This document shows positions 12,559-22,761 of a stretch of DNA of 64,000 nucleotides, piece by piece (positions within the stretch are counted from its first letter, which is position 1; the number at the start of each line of letters is the position of its first letter). Source of the stretch: Trachythela sp. YZ-2020 (lineage: Eukaryota; Cnidaria; Anthozoa; Malacalcyonacea; Clavulariidae); the NCBI GenBank assembly GCA_016169945.1, contig JADLSH010000049.1, positions 1-64,000 on the forward strand. The letters are read 5' to 3'. The position numbers and the translations under genes were made by a program. The notes under the pieces were generated by a model. That model was not told the origin of the DNA and did not search any database. It saw nothing but the letters and a program-made list of their open reading frames with translations.

Positions 12559-12780
12559 AGAATACTACACAGAAGGTCATCTCTTATTGCTTTTGCGTAA
12601 GCGCTATTCGTCATGATTCGTCACTCAGCAAGTGCCCTAAACGGAAGTAGTCACCCCCCTGGAAACATTCAAAATGGCTATATGTCCAGGGGGGTGACTA
12701 CTTCTGTTTAGGGCACTTGCTGAGTGACGAATAGCGCTTACGCAAAAACAATCTAGAGATGACCTTCTGTGTAGTATTCT
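12559..12780. repeat. Hairpin of about 100-bp arms inside the MULE
   Basis: The sequence from CAGAATACTACACAGAAGG is inverted after a short loop centred near 12670 (CAAAATGGCTATATG). The left arm has an extra ten bases (ATGATTCGTC). The segment GCGGTTTGCACGTCAGTT is repeated directly three times around it (12517, 12793, 12825). Confidence 0.8.
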
Positions 12781-12985
12781 GTGTCATCACTGTGCGGTTT
12801 GCACGTCAGTTCCAGTCCCCTTACGCGGTTTGCACGTCAGTTCCAGTCCCCTATTCGTCAGAATGTAAGGTAAGAACATAAGAATTTATTTTAGTATTTT
12901 ATTTTAATTAATAAACAATCAAATAGGCAAATGTTTGCTAATAATGCAAAAAATATAGCATAGGCTTGTTTCTTTTCTACTCTAC

Positions 12986-13669
12986 TTAAGGTGGCTCGAT
13001 ATAGTAATCACAAAAACCTTATTCAATAATCACAAAAACAAAACTTCATACTATATGAACAAACCCGCGTGACCATTTGTGCGCGCGGGAACATTAACGA
13101 AAGAACTTCCAAAATGACCTGACGTGAGCAGTTGCTCGCGCCATTTCGCGTCATTGCGCGTGTTATGTACCGTTTTCATGTAAATTGCTGACGTCATTAA
13201 AAAAAATCCATTTTTGAAAAACAATGCGCTATATCTAATTTTGTCCGGTGACCTATGTTCAAATTTTGCATGCTGTATTACACCGCAAAAATCGTTCATT
13301 ATACCAAAAATAAAAAAATTGCGTAATGCCAAAAACATTTTATTGAAGAAAACGACATTTTTGCCTTTTTCAAAAAATTGGCATTAGAGAATTTTTTATA
13401 TTTTGCTTATTGTTAGTCCGCCTTGCAAGTAAAATAATGCACGAAAAAAAAATGGGGGTCACCGTGCTTCTTTTCCAACTACACGAGGCGATAGGCTATT
13501 TTGGAGTGAATTTTCGCACGTGTTACTAAAACTAACATAATTTGAAAGTGGAAAGATCAAAATATATGAAAACTCCGATACCTGGTGAATAAAATCTAAA
13601 AATACGGAGTTTAAAAATTTCAAAGTGTTGGACACCTGAATTTTTGAAAACTGTATCGAGCCACCTTAA
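12986..13669. mobile_element. TTAA MITE nested in the MULE
   Basis: TTAA followed by GGTGGCTCGATATAGT on the left and its inverse, ACTGTATCGAGCCACC followed by TTAA, on the right. The interior is about 676 bp, AT-rich and non-coding. The start GGNGGCTC is shared with the element at 7416-11364, so the two may be members of one TTAA-targeting family. Confidence 0.8.
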
Positions 13670-13693
13670 ATCAGTGTCTTTTTTGCTTCTTAT

Positions 13694-14581
13694 TTACAGT
13701 TCTGGTTCTCTCAGCACGAATGCGTTTTCTTTGCCCTGGTTTATTAATGAAACAATTTCATTTTTTAATTTGTCCGTTACTCCTACTTTATGTTGTAAAT
13801 TCCTTCGCACGTTTTGTTCCAGGTGACGTTGACACAACAGCTGGGTGGCATTTGGGAAACTCTGCTTTACTGCTTTCAAAATGGCCTGTTCTTCGTCTGA
13901 ACCAATGACCAAGTCACAAAAGCCAACCTCAGTGTTAAGATCAGCATCAAGTTTAGTTCGAAGATGTGAGAAGAAACGTTGGTAGGTTGTGCAAGTGCCA
14001 TCCCAGTGTAGGAACAAAGGGCCCAGCATAATTGGAGATGCTTGAGCCGAACGTCGCAAAAGATAACTATGCTTGAAAACTGTCAAAGTTACAAAACATT
14101 CTCCAAGGTTAAAAGTACGATCAACTCCAAGAATTGAAGTGTTCCCAGGAGTTAAACAAAACTTTTTAACGTCTTTCAATTGGTCCTCAGTATATAAAAT
14201 GACCATCGGTGGCTTCCCCTTCATTTGGACAATCTCCTGGATGAATGGATGATCGTTCATCATGTTAATGATTGTTTGTACATCATCTGCAGTGTTTTTT
14301 CTGTTCGTACCAGGTAACTTGTCTGCCCTTGCCTTTGCTTGTTTAAAGTTCTGTATTTGTTTAAGATCCCTTGGAGCATCCATAGAATTATCTAAAACCA
14401 TGTCGCAGTATATATTTCTGGCAGGTTCATTTTTAATTCTGTCATTGATAATTTGTTTTGTAGCCTCGCAAGTCCTGACATACTCGCTACAGATACCTTT
14501 TTTACTGTTTCCATGTACACTTGTGGTTGAGGGAAATGTACCTATATATTCAACGACAGCTTTACCCATGCAGGAAAGCAT
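13694..14581 (-). CDS. MULE transposase, 5' truncated
   Basis: An open frame of 295 codons that reads as part of a Mutator-like transposase, the DDE enzyme that cuts and pastes the surrounding element. Visible landmarks are GVDRTFNLG with the first acidic residue (about residue 150), LVIGSDEEQAI with the second (about 228), and LCQRHLEQNVRR, the conserved Cys/His-containing helix (about 249). The frame runs upstream of the ATG at 14581 for some 15 codons with transposase-like sequence before a stop, so the true N-terminus (often with a zinc finger) is missing or in another exon. The C-terminus also stops early compared with full-length MULE proteins, which usually exceed 500 residues. It lies in antisense to the host GHITM-like gene. 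Confidence 0.75.
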   Translation of the reverse strand: MLSCMGKAVVEYIGTFPSTTSVHGNSKKGICSEYVRTCEATKQIINDRIKNEPARNIYCDMVLDNSMDAPRDLKQIQNFKQAKARADKLPGTNRKNTADDVQTIINMMNDHPFIQEIVQMKGKPPMVILYTEDQLKDVKKFCLTPGNTSILGVDRTFNLGECFVTLTVFKHSYLLRRSAQASPIMLGPLFLHWDGTCTTYQRFFSHLRTKLDADLNTEVGFCDLVIGSDEEQAILKAVKQSFPNATQLLCQRHLEQNVRRNLQHKVGVTDKLKNEIVSLINQGKENAFVLREPEL

Positions 14582-15192
14582 TCCTGAAGAAGCTTTTTCG
14601 ATCCAGGTTACTCGGCTTTACAGGCTTTAGAGAAGACGTTATTACAGGCGTTATTACAGGCTTTAGAGAAGACGCCATAGAATGCTTTTAGTTTTACTAT
14701 ATATTTTGCTTCTCACTAAATCAGTAACTTCATTTTATCTTTCCGCCATTTTTAAGGCGAAATAAGAACATTCAACTTTGGTTATAAATAATTTGCGGTG
14801 TTTACTGTCTACTATATTCTTGGCTTTTGGATAATTTGTAGAAAATTGATAACTGGATTTTTTCACTTATAGCCCAGATCTGAGCAGCAAATCCACTAAA
14901 TGAGAGGTGATAACTGTCGAAAGATGGAGAGTTATTTGCTAGTTTTATAGTTACCAAGTTTCATAGCAAAATATTCCAACTGTTAACATTATTACAAACA
15001 AAATTCTCACAATTACGTGCCTTTTAAGTTTTTTGTCGGTGTTTGTCTGTTTATTGTCGGTTTTGTCTGTTTTTTGTCGGTATTTGTCTGTTTCTTGTCG
15101 GTGTTTGTCGGTTTTTGTCGGTAATTAGTATGACCCCTCTTACCACCCTCATCTGTGAATTATATTGCTTGTACAATTGCCTTGATTCACCT

Positions 15193-15343
15193 CATACAGA
15201 GGCGTATCTTAGCGAAGGTGTTTTTTAATCATGCTGACGGTCTCTCTTTACCGTACCGGACTGGCTAAGAACATGGCGGATTTTGCAGAAAAGGCCCTTA
15301 CGCTGACATCAAAGGTGCCAACATGAAGATACACCTCTGTATG
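15193..15343. mobile_element. Short MITE upstream of the GHITM exon
   Basis: A 151-bp element with inverted ends CATACAGAGGCGTATCTT and (reverse complement) CATACAGAGGTGTATCTT. It sits between the MULE and the first sure GHITM-like exon and carries no coding sequence. Confidence 0.7.
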
Positions 15344-15376
15344 TAATTACTCTGTGTCCCAACTCCCATAATTTAG

Positions 15377-15788
15377 CTGATGCAACTGGTCGTGTTATTC
15401 TTGGTGGTGCCTCATTGGCTGGAATTGCTGCACTTTGTTACTATGGTTTGGGATTGTCCAATGAGATTGGAGCAGTTGACCGTGCAAGGTAATAATAATA
15501 GTTTATACATTCATGCATTGGTTCTCCTATAGGAACACTGGACCTCTAGGGAGAACAGTTTAGAACTGACATAGCTATCCAGGATAAAAAGTTTTAGGTT
15601 GATGTATACTTTAGAATGGATTCTAAAAGCCATTTTTTATTTCAAGTCTATGGTCCCAGTTGGTAAGAGAACGTATTCAAGCAACGTATGGTTATTTTGC
15701 TGGAAGTTTGGTCATCACTGCTGCATCAGCTTATGGTATAGCAAGATCCAGGTTTATTCATAGATGGATGGCTGCTAGTCCATTGCTG
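15377..15788 (+). CDS. GHITM: GHITM/TMBIM5-like gene, two internal exons, 3' part not found
   Basis: Exons 15377-15488 and 15647-15788, with TTTAG|CT, AG|GTAATA, TTTCAAG|T and CTG|GTAAGG splice sites; codon phase is preserved across the intron. The first exon carries the membrane segment ending CYYGLGLSNEIGAVDRA, a hallmark of GHITM (growth hormone-inducible transmembrane protein, the inner mitochondrial membrane member of the TMBIM family). The second reads WSQLVRERIQATYGYFAG and a second hydrophobic segment, again as in GHITM. Known family members continue for about 200 more residues with four to five further membrane segments. I find no such exon before the next gene at 25137: the region is satellite and transposon DNA. 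The copy may be truncated, rearranged or have very distant exons. Confidence 0.75.
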
Positions 15789-15807
15789 GTAAGGTCAACT
15801 CAACAAC

Positions 15808-15885
15808 ATCTCGTGGGTAGCATGGGTGGCGGAAGCAGTTAGCGCGCTGCCTCTTACCACTGAGTTGAGCCTGTTTCACAACAGG
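15808..15885 (+). repeat. tRNA-like SINE fragment
   Basis: The sequence GGGTGGCGGAAGCAGTTAG followed by CGCGCTGCCTCTTACCACTGAG resembles the A-box half of tRNA-derived SINEs (TGGCG...GTTAGCGCG). It lies in the GHITM intron directly after the second exon. No complete tRNA fold is evident, so I do not call a tRNA gene. Confidence 0.45.
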
Positions 15886-15972
15886 TCTTTACTTTTGGGC
15901 CATTTTGGCCACATTTTCAGAATGTCATTAAGTGACTGAAAATGGCCGAAAAGTAAAAGGGAAAAAATAGTT

Positions 15973-17660
15973 CCCATTCTGGTGCTAATTTATACAACTC
16001 AAATATAAATATGAATGCAGGCAGATTTTGTGCCTGTCTCTCGCAGAAAGCTAGATCAAGCCACACAGACGAAAAAGCTGGTCACAAGTGGAGATTCAAT
16101 GACAATTTTGCCTGGTTATTCCTGATCGTGTTAGGCCTTGCACCTGAAGGGCAGAGCTTGCCATGCAGTACTGAGCTGCAGACTTGCCTATTTTGCACAA
16201 CCAACCAGAAAAATCAAGCCGAACTGACATGGAACAACTATGAATGGCCAACATATCCCCTTATGTGATTTTACCCACCAGTCATAGTTGCCATTCTGGT
16301 GCTAATTTATACAACTCAAATATAAATATGCATGCAGGCAGATTTTCTATACTAACTGCAACTAGAAATGACAATCGTAGAAAGCTAGATCAAGCCACAC
16401 AGGCGAAAAGCTGGTCACAAGTGGAGATTCAATGACAATTTTGCCTGGTTATTCCTGATCGTGTTAGGCCTTGCACCCGAAGGGCAGAGCTTGCCATGCA
16501 GAACTGAGCTGCAGACTTGCCTATTTTGCACGACCAACCAGAAAAATCAAGCCGAACTGACATAGAACAACTACGAACGGCCAACATATCCCCTTATGTG
16601 ATTTTAGCAACCAGTCATAGTTGCCATTCTGGTACTAATTTATACAACTCAAATATAAATATGAATGCAGGCAGATTTTTTATACTAACTCCCAATTAGA
16701 AATGACAATCGTAGAAAGCTAGATCAAGCCACACAGGCGAAAAAGCTGGTCACAAGTGGAGATTCAATGACAATTTTGCCTGGTTATTCCTGATCGTGTT
16801 AGGCCTTGCACCCGAAGGGCAGAGCTTGCCATGCAGAACTGAGCTGCAGACTTGCCTATTTTGCACGACCAACCAGAAAAATCAAGCCGAACTGACATAG
16901 AACAACTACGAACGGCCAACATATCCCCTTATGTGATTTTACCCACCAGTCATAGTTGCCATTCTGGTATTAATTTATACAACTCAAATATAAATATGAA
17001 TGCAGGCAAATTTTTTATACTAACTGCCAATTAGAAATGACAATTGTAGAAAGCTAGATCAAGCCACACAGGCGAAAAAGCTGGTCACAAGTGGAGATTC
17101 AATGACAATTTTGCCTGGTTATTCCTGATCGTGTTAGGCCTTGCACCCGAAGGGCAGAGCTTGCCATGCAGAACTGAGCTGCAGACTTGCCTATTTTGCA
17201 CGACCAACCAGAAAAATCAAGCCGAACTGACATCGAACAACTACGAATGGCCAACATATCCCCTTATGTGATTTTACCCACCAGTCATAGTTGCCATTCT
17301 GGTGCTAATTTATACAACTCAAATATAAATATGAATGCAGGCAGATTTTTTATACTAACTGCCAATTAGAAATGACAATCGTAGAAAGCTAGATCAAGCC
17401 ACACAGGCGAAAAGCTGGTCACAAGTGGAGATTCAATGACAATTTTGCCTGGTTATTCCTGATCGTGTTAGGCCTTGCACCCGAAGGGCAGAGCTTGCCA
17501 TGCAGAACTGAGCTGCTGACTTGCCTATTTTGCACGACCAACCAGAAAAACCAAGCCGAACTACCATCGAACAACGACGAATGGCCAACATATCCCCTGA
17601 TGTGATTTTACCCATCAGTCAACGCGTTGCAATTATGGTGTTAATTTAAACATTTTAAAT
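15973..17660. repeat. 335-bp satellite array
   Basis: Five tandem units starting at CCATTCTGGTGCTAATTTAT (about 15973, 16290, 16622, 16957, 17292), the last three spaced 335 bp and nearly identical. The first two are shorter and more diverged. The array ends at a degenerate unit near 17627. A sixth, isolated unit lies at 20113-20440. Repeated 60-codon frames within the units are a consequence of the repetition. Confidence 0.92.
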
Positions 17661-19172
17661 ATAAATATAGTTGAGACCTGATGGAGGGTTTATATTTACA
17701 ACCCTGCTGTAACATATTAACTAGTGCTGTGCACCGGAGTACCGGAGGCCGGCTGGAGCTCCGGCGTTTTTTGTCTGCCGGAGCCGGAGTTTGCTGTGCT
17801 TTCTCTCAGCTCCGGCTGGAGAGTCAGAATGACTTTGATTCTTTGAATTTGTTGAAAGTGCATTAAATCTGAAGTCGTATCTGTTGTCTCAAACGGCAAC
17901 ATTGCAACAAGTCATTATTGCATGCGTCTGTGATCTTATCACAGGAAAGTTGTAATACAATCGCAAGCTTGTATGTCTTGTATAAATTATGAAATATCTA
18001 TTTTTAAACGAATCAGTATCAACTTTTTGATACTGACAGATTATTGCATTGCGTGCGAACGATTTACGATTGCTCTGTTGAGAACATTGGCATTCAGGCA
18101 TTGCACACTGTCAAAATCATTCATTAAAATCAAGGCTGGTTTTCATAGTGGCATAGATATTTTTTGCTTGGTGCTTTGAAAAAACCTGTCCAGATCCATC
18201 GACGAAAAATTAAATACTCGCAGTGATAAGTGTGTATAGGCTTGCCACAAACATTAAATATAGTATTCTATGTCGCATGAAGCACGGTATTGGTTGCACA
18301 AGACAAGAAGCAGTCGCTTAAACTCACAAACGCAAAGTCAATGTGGTTAAAACTTTTTATAATTAAAATTGTTGACAATTGCAAACGCAGCGTCGTAGCG
18401 TCTGATAAAATTCTCAGGCTGACAATCATAAATTAGAACGCGCTCTCGCGCCATGCAGACGACAGCTATGACGACAGTCATAAGTGTTAAAATCAAAAAC
18501 AAAGATAGTGCTTCCACTTTGCAATTGGAAATTTCCATTAAATTTCGAATTTTCACGAATTTGCCGGAGCTGGAAGTTTTCTGCCGGAGCCGGAGTTTTT
18601 TTTCCCGGAGCCGGAGTTTTTTTGGCCGGAGCCGGAGCCGGAGGTGAAAAACCGGAGTTTGCCCAGCACTAATATTAACATGTATAATATGCTAGCACGG
18701 GCAGTTGAAACATGGGGTTTGATATTTTAATAGATAAGTGTTATTAAGTTGGCAGTCAGAGTGAGTATATAACAAAATATTTCTACTCAAATGTGTGAGT
18801 CAAACCAATGGCTTTCCCGGGTAAATTAACTCGTGCAAATTTTGATAGTCTTTGAAAACTCACCCATCTAACATTTTTTTCAAATACGGGAATGCTATTA
18901 TACCTATAATAATAACTGATTACCTGGCAATATGTGCCCTAGTGCCTAGATGTATCCTAATTTAATATTTTACTCTGTCAAACACCAGACAATTTTACTC
19001 GTCTGCGGTATAAAGGTACTGAAGTTAATGGGTATTAACACAAGGAATATTCTAACCTGACAAAGCTAGTCTCCTTTCTTCAGCATAGATTGCTTTGCAA
19101 TTCATTTCAAGAAAAGGTCTATTATATTTCTTGCATTGTATCCAAACTGAAGTTGTATATGGCATCAAGGTT
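17620..19172. repeat. Duplicated segment, copy 1
   Basis: Apart from the hAT insertion at 17722-18671, this segment matches 20455-22000 closely, from the satellite end through ACAAGGAATATTCTAACCTG to TGAAGTTGTATATGGCATCA. Within it, 18707-18773 is inverted relative to the other copy. Confidence 0.85.
17722..18671. mobile_element. hAT MITE with CCGGAG-rich ends, long copy
   Basis: A 950-bp element beginning TAGTGCTGTGCACCGGAG and ending with the inverse CAGCACTA, flanked by a perfect 8-bp duplication ATATTAAC (17714-17721 and 18672-18679). Both ends are rich in GCCGGAG repeats. A shorter copy in opposite orientation lies at 19360-19735. No transposase. Confidence 0.9.
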
Positions 19173-19359
19173 AGCTTTAAGACATTTGTACCAATTGAGA
19201 GTGAGAAATCTGCTGTGGTAGGGCAGATTTGGCCTTTGGACACAGCTTGCAGCTTTTTTAAAATTTAATTAAACATGGGGCAGACTCCAACAATATATCC
19301 ATTATCTAGAATTTCAATTAATAAAATTGTCCTGTTTGGAACCAGTAATGGTTTCCAGG

Positions 19360-19735
19360 TAGTGCTGTGCAAACTCCGGGTTTTTCACCTCCGGCCAAAA
19401 AAACTCCGGCTCCGGGAAAAAAACTCCGGCTCCGGCAGAAAATTTCCAGCTCCGGCAAATTCGTGAAAATTCGAAAATTTAATGGAAAGTTTCAATTTCA
19501 AAGTGGAAGCACTATCTTTGTTTTTTATTTTAACACTTATGACTGTCGTCATAGCTGTCGTCTGCATGGCGCGAGAGCGCGTTCTAATTTATGATTGACA
19601 GCCTGAGAATGTTTGACAGTAGTTTGCAGCACAAATAAGTGCTGCAGGAGTTTTACCGGAGTTGAACAAACTCCGGCTCCGGCAAAATAGGCCAAAACTC
19701 CGGCTCCGGCCCTCCGGTTCCGGCGCACAGCACTA
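19360..19735. mobile_element. hAT MITE with CCGGAG-rich ends, short copy
   Basis: A 376-bp element with the same TAGTGCTGTGC ends as the copy at 17722, flanked by a perfect 8-bp duplication TTTCCAGG (19352-19359 and 19736-19743). Its interior matches 18430-18660 of the long copy in reverse orientation, so the short form is a deletion derivative. Confidence 0.9.
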
Positions 19736-19743
19736 TTTCCAGG

Positions 19744-20112
19744 TTAAATTCCTGGAGCAATTTCTTGCAATCAGTAAACAATCTATTGCCTAAATTTCAT
19801 GTCTTCAATTTCGTTCTCAACATCTATTCACAATGTTGATGTAAAGTATCCTTGTGAGATTAACTGATATATATTGCGCACTAATTAACCAATTAGCTTG
19901 TACGTAATGGGCCCAAGTGCACCCTACTTTAGTATTTTACTTTGTCTAACGCCAGACAATTTTACTTGTTAGTGGTAGGGTACTGCCAGTTATTAATGGG
20001 TCAAGGAACATGTTTGACTTTCAATGATTTAACACATCTGTACAATGTATATGTACAATGTTTACTGCTGGCTACTAATTTTCACCTGGTTAGAGCAAAA
20101 ATAAATGACAAT
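19744..20112. repeat. Diverged third copy of part of the duplicated segment
   Basis: 19915-20005 (GTGCACCCTACTTTAGTATT and CCAGACAATTTTACTTG) is a diverged match to 18935-19035 and 20825-20915. The rest is AT-rich with nothing recognised. Confidence 0.6.
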
Positions 20113-20440
20113 TTTGTGATTTTACCCACCAGTCATAGTTGCCATTCTGGTGCTAATTTATACAACTCAAATATAAATATGAATGCAGGCAGATTTTTTA
20201 TACTAACTGCCAATTAGAAATGACAATCATAGAAAGCTAGATCAAACCACACAGGCGAAAAGCTGGTCACAAGTGGCGATTCAATGACAATTTTGCCTGG
20301 TTATTCCTGATCGTGTTAGGCCATGCAGAACTGCAGACTTGCCTATTTTGCATGACCAACCAGAAAAATCAAGCCGAACTGACATTGAACAACTACGAAT
20401 GGCCAACCTATCCCCTGATGTGATTTTACCCATCAGTCGC
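20113..20440. repeat. Isolated unit of the 335-bp satellite
   Basis: One full unit, with a short deletion near 20318 (GTTAGGCCATGCAG lacks the middle present in array units). It precedes copy 2 of the duplicated segment, just as the array precedes copy 1. Confidence 0.9.
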
Positions 20441-20923
20441 AATTGCAAGTCACAAAATAAACGCGTTGCAATTATGGTGTTAATTTAAACATTTTAAATA
20501 TAAATATGGTTGAAAGCTGCTGTCAGAGGGTTTATATTTACAACCTTGCTGTAACATATTAACAAGTATAATTTGCTAGCACAGGCAGTTGTTATATACT
20601 CACTCTGACTGCCAACTTAATAACACTTATCTATTAAAATATCAAATCCCATGTTTCAAAATATTTCTACTCAAATGCCTGAGTCAAAGCAATGGCTTTC
20701 CCAGGTAAATTAACTCATGCAAATTTTGATAGTCTTTGAAAACTCACCCATCCAACATTTTTTCAAATACGGGAAACAATGCTATTATACCTATAATAAT
20801 AACTGATTACGTGGCAATATGTGCCCTAGTGCCTAGATGTATCCTACTTTAATGTTTTACTCTGTCAAACACCAGACAATGTCACTTGTCAGCGGTAAGG
20901 TACTGCAGTTAATGGGTTAATAC

Positions 20924-21864
20924 CAGTGTTGCCAGCCATGGGTTTTTTTCCGCTAGATCTGGGGTTTTTGACAATTTTCTGGGGTTCTGGGGTTTTGGTT
21001 CAAAAGTCTGGGGTATTTTGCCCGAAAACGCAAGTGAAATTCCTGGTTTCGAAAACGCACACGACTTTGTTTAAAACCTGTCTAAATATGGATATCCTTA
21101 CCGTATAAGGTCACGAAAACAATCTCTTTAGAGCTAATTAGGAATATAATTATAGTAAACCAACTAAAGGCCCGCAAGTTCAAAATCCAAGTTAGGCAGG
21201 CAGGCTAAGTATTAGTTCAGCACGTGCTGTACACGTGGACATTTTTTGCACATGTTTTCGTCGCAAATATCGCAATGCATGTGCAATGTGCATGGGTGGC
21301 AAAGTACAAAGGGCACAAAATATATTATCAATTGCCATGTTAATCGATTCGATTTGACCATATTATTTGACAATATATATACATAGCGTTAATTAGAGGG
21401 CCTGGATCCTATAATTATTAAATATTAATCATTAGTAAAATTACATAGGTGATTATTGAAAATTCTCAACGCTGATTGGTTGCGCTACCTCGGATAAATA
21501 CGGGATAATCACCTAAAGCGTTTTTAAGCCGCTTTTATCGTAAATATCAATTAAAATATTTTTGAAATGTGCATTTTTAATTTTTTTCCAAATAATCACC
21601 TATGTAATTTTACTAAAACAATTATTCGCCTCAGGCTCGGTGAATATCGGTGAATAAAAACCTCGACTTCGTCTCGGTATCGAAAAAGTATCATTTTCAA
21701 GCTCTTCAGTAGCCTACGCGTCCCTAATCAGAGCCAAACAGCGTTATTGGTCACCACATCCAGCTTGTTTGTTTGACCTGGGGTATTTTTTATGAAATCT
21801 GGCGTATTTTTTCATATTTTTGGTCGAATCTGGGGTTTGGTGAAATTTCGGAGTGGTAACACTG
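20924..21864. mobile_element. hAT element with CAGTGTTGCC ends
   Basis: A 941-bp non-coding element with ends CAGTGTTGCC and GGTAACACTG, flanked by a perfect 8-bp duplication GTTAATAC (20916-20923 and 21865-21872). The ends contain repeated TCTGGGGTTTT. A second small inverted-repeat element is nested inside (21430-21617). Confidence 0.9.
21430..21617. mobile_element. Small MITE nested in the hAT element
   Basis: Inverted ends AGTAAAATTACATAGGTGAT and its inverse near 21595-21615 with an AT-rich core. Carries no coding sequence. Confidence 0.8.
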
Positions 21865-21994
21865 GTTAATACACAAGGAATATTCTAACCTGACAAAGCT
21901 AGTCTCCTTTCTTCAGCATAGATTGCTTCACAATTCATTTCAAGAAAAGGTCTATTATATTTCTTGCATGGTATCCAAACTGAAGTTGTACATG

Positions 21995-22080
21995 GCATCA
22001 ATGTATGGCATCAATGTATGGCATCAATGTATGGCATTCCTTAAAAAGGAAATGGCATCAATGTATGGCATTTCCTTTTT
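21995..22080. repeat. TGGCATCAATGTA short tandem repeat
   Basis: Several copies of ATGGCATCAATGT, with an internal hairpin around TTCCTTTTTAAGAAAG. More copies follow at 22238-22275 after a LINE-like tail, so that tail was probably inserted into the repeat. Confidence 0.75.
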
Positions 22081-22240
22081 AAGAAAGCTTTCGATTCTAA
22101 CTTTTAGATTTATAGACACTTATACCTTAATTCTTAATATTTTAGCTGCTTGTATATAGTAGAACTTCATTGTTGTAAAGCGCTTTGGAATATTTTATAT
22201 AATTTAAGCGCTGTATAAATCTTTATATATTATTATTATG
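22081..22240 (+). mobile_element. LINE or SINE 3' tail
   Basis: Contains GTAAAGCGCTTTGGAATA, then AAGCGCTGTATAAAT and a terminal ATTATTATT run. This pattern is common at the 3' ends of L2/CR1-like LINEs and their SINE partners. Only the tail is present. Confidence 0.6.
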
Positions 22241-22760
22241 GCATCAATGTATGGCATCAATGTATGGCATCCATGCACAAACATGTATCCTAAATTAAAA
22301 AGACAAAATATCAAGTTTTAATGTTTTGTTCAAGGTTAGGTTTTTTTTTAAATGCAACATCCCCTAATATGTCCAAATGAGAAGATGACAGATATTTATC
22401 GTAAAAGTTATGATTTTCCTTGAGCTGTGGCCTCCACAAGCTCTAACACTCATTGATATACAATATTCATATGTTAAATGAGAATTATGGGTCTTGTTAG
22501 ATCGCCTTACAACAAGTACACAAATTTGGCTGACATAAGGTGGATGATACAAAGGTTAGAAACATTTGTATCAGCAAAATAGTGTGCACTGAAAGAGTTA
22601 TGAACAGAAAAATGCCACAACCAGGTTGGCTCAAGCTGACCCGGGTTGAAAGCAAATATCTAATGTTGCCCCCAACCCGGGTTTATGTGAAACCAATAAA
22701 AAACAAGGCTGGGCTCATGTAAACAGGGCCTAACAAATAAACCTGTGGCCCTCCAATACA
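22241..22760. other. No recognisable gene
   Basis: AT-rich sequence with short frames only. Nothing recognised apart from residual TGGCATCAATGTA repeats at its left edge. Confidence 0.4.
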
Positions 22761-22761
22761 A

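Larger units (their letters stand above)
12256..15136 (-). mobile_element. Mutator-like (MULE) transposon with transposase ORF
   Basis: The ends GGTCCTACTAAATACCGAC and, inverted, GGGTCATACTAATTACCGAC are followed on both sides by repeats of ACCGACAAA (12275-12325 and 15025-15125). A perfect 10-bp direct repeat CTCTTACCAC flanks the element (12246-12255 and 15137-15146). Inside is a minus-strand MULE transposase frame (13694-14581), plus two nested features: a hairpin at 12559-12780 and a TTAA element at 12986-13669. It lies between the candidate first exon and the sure exons of the GHITM-like gene. Confidence 0.85.
20455..22000. repeat. Duplicated segment, copy 2
   Basis: Matches 17620-19172 once a different hAT element (20924-21864) is removed. 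It lacks the CCGGAG hAT at the site where copy 1 has it: the target ATATTAAC is present once near 20557. It carries the 67-bp segment 20591-20657 in inverted orientation. Confidence 0.85.

Noticed and set aside
15808..15885. tRNA gene
   Set aside because: Only an A-box-like half is present. No cloverleaf with anticodon arm could be drawn.
16517..17369. Repeated 60-codon frames
   Set aside because: They are copies of one stretch in the 335-bp satellite and end with the unit.
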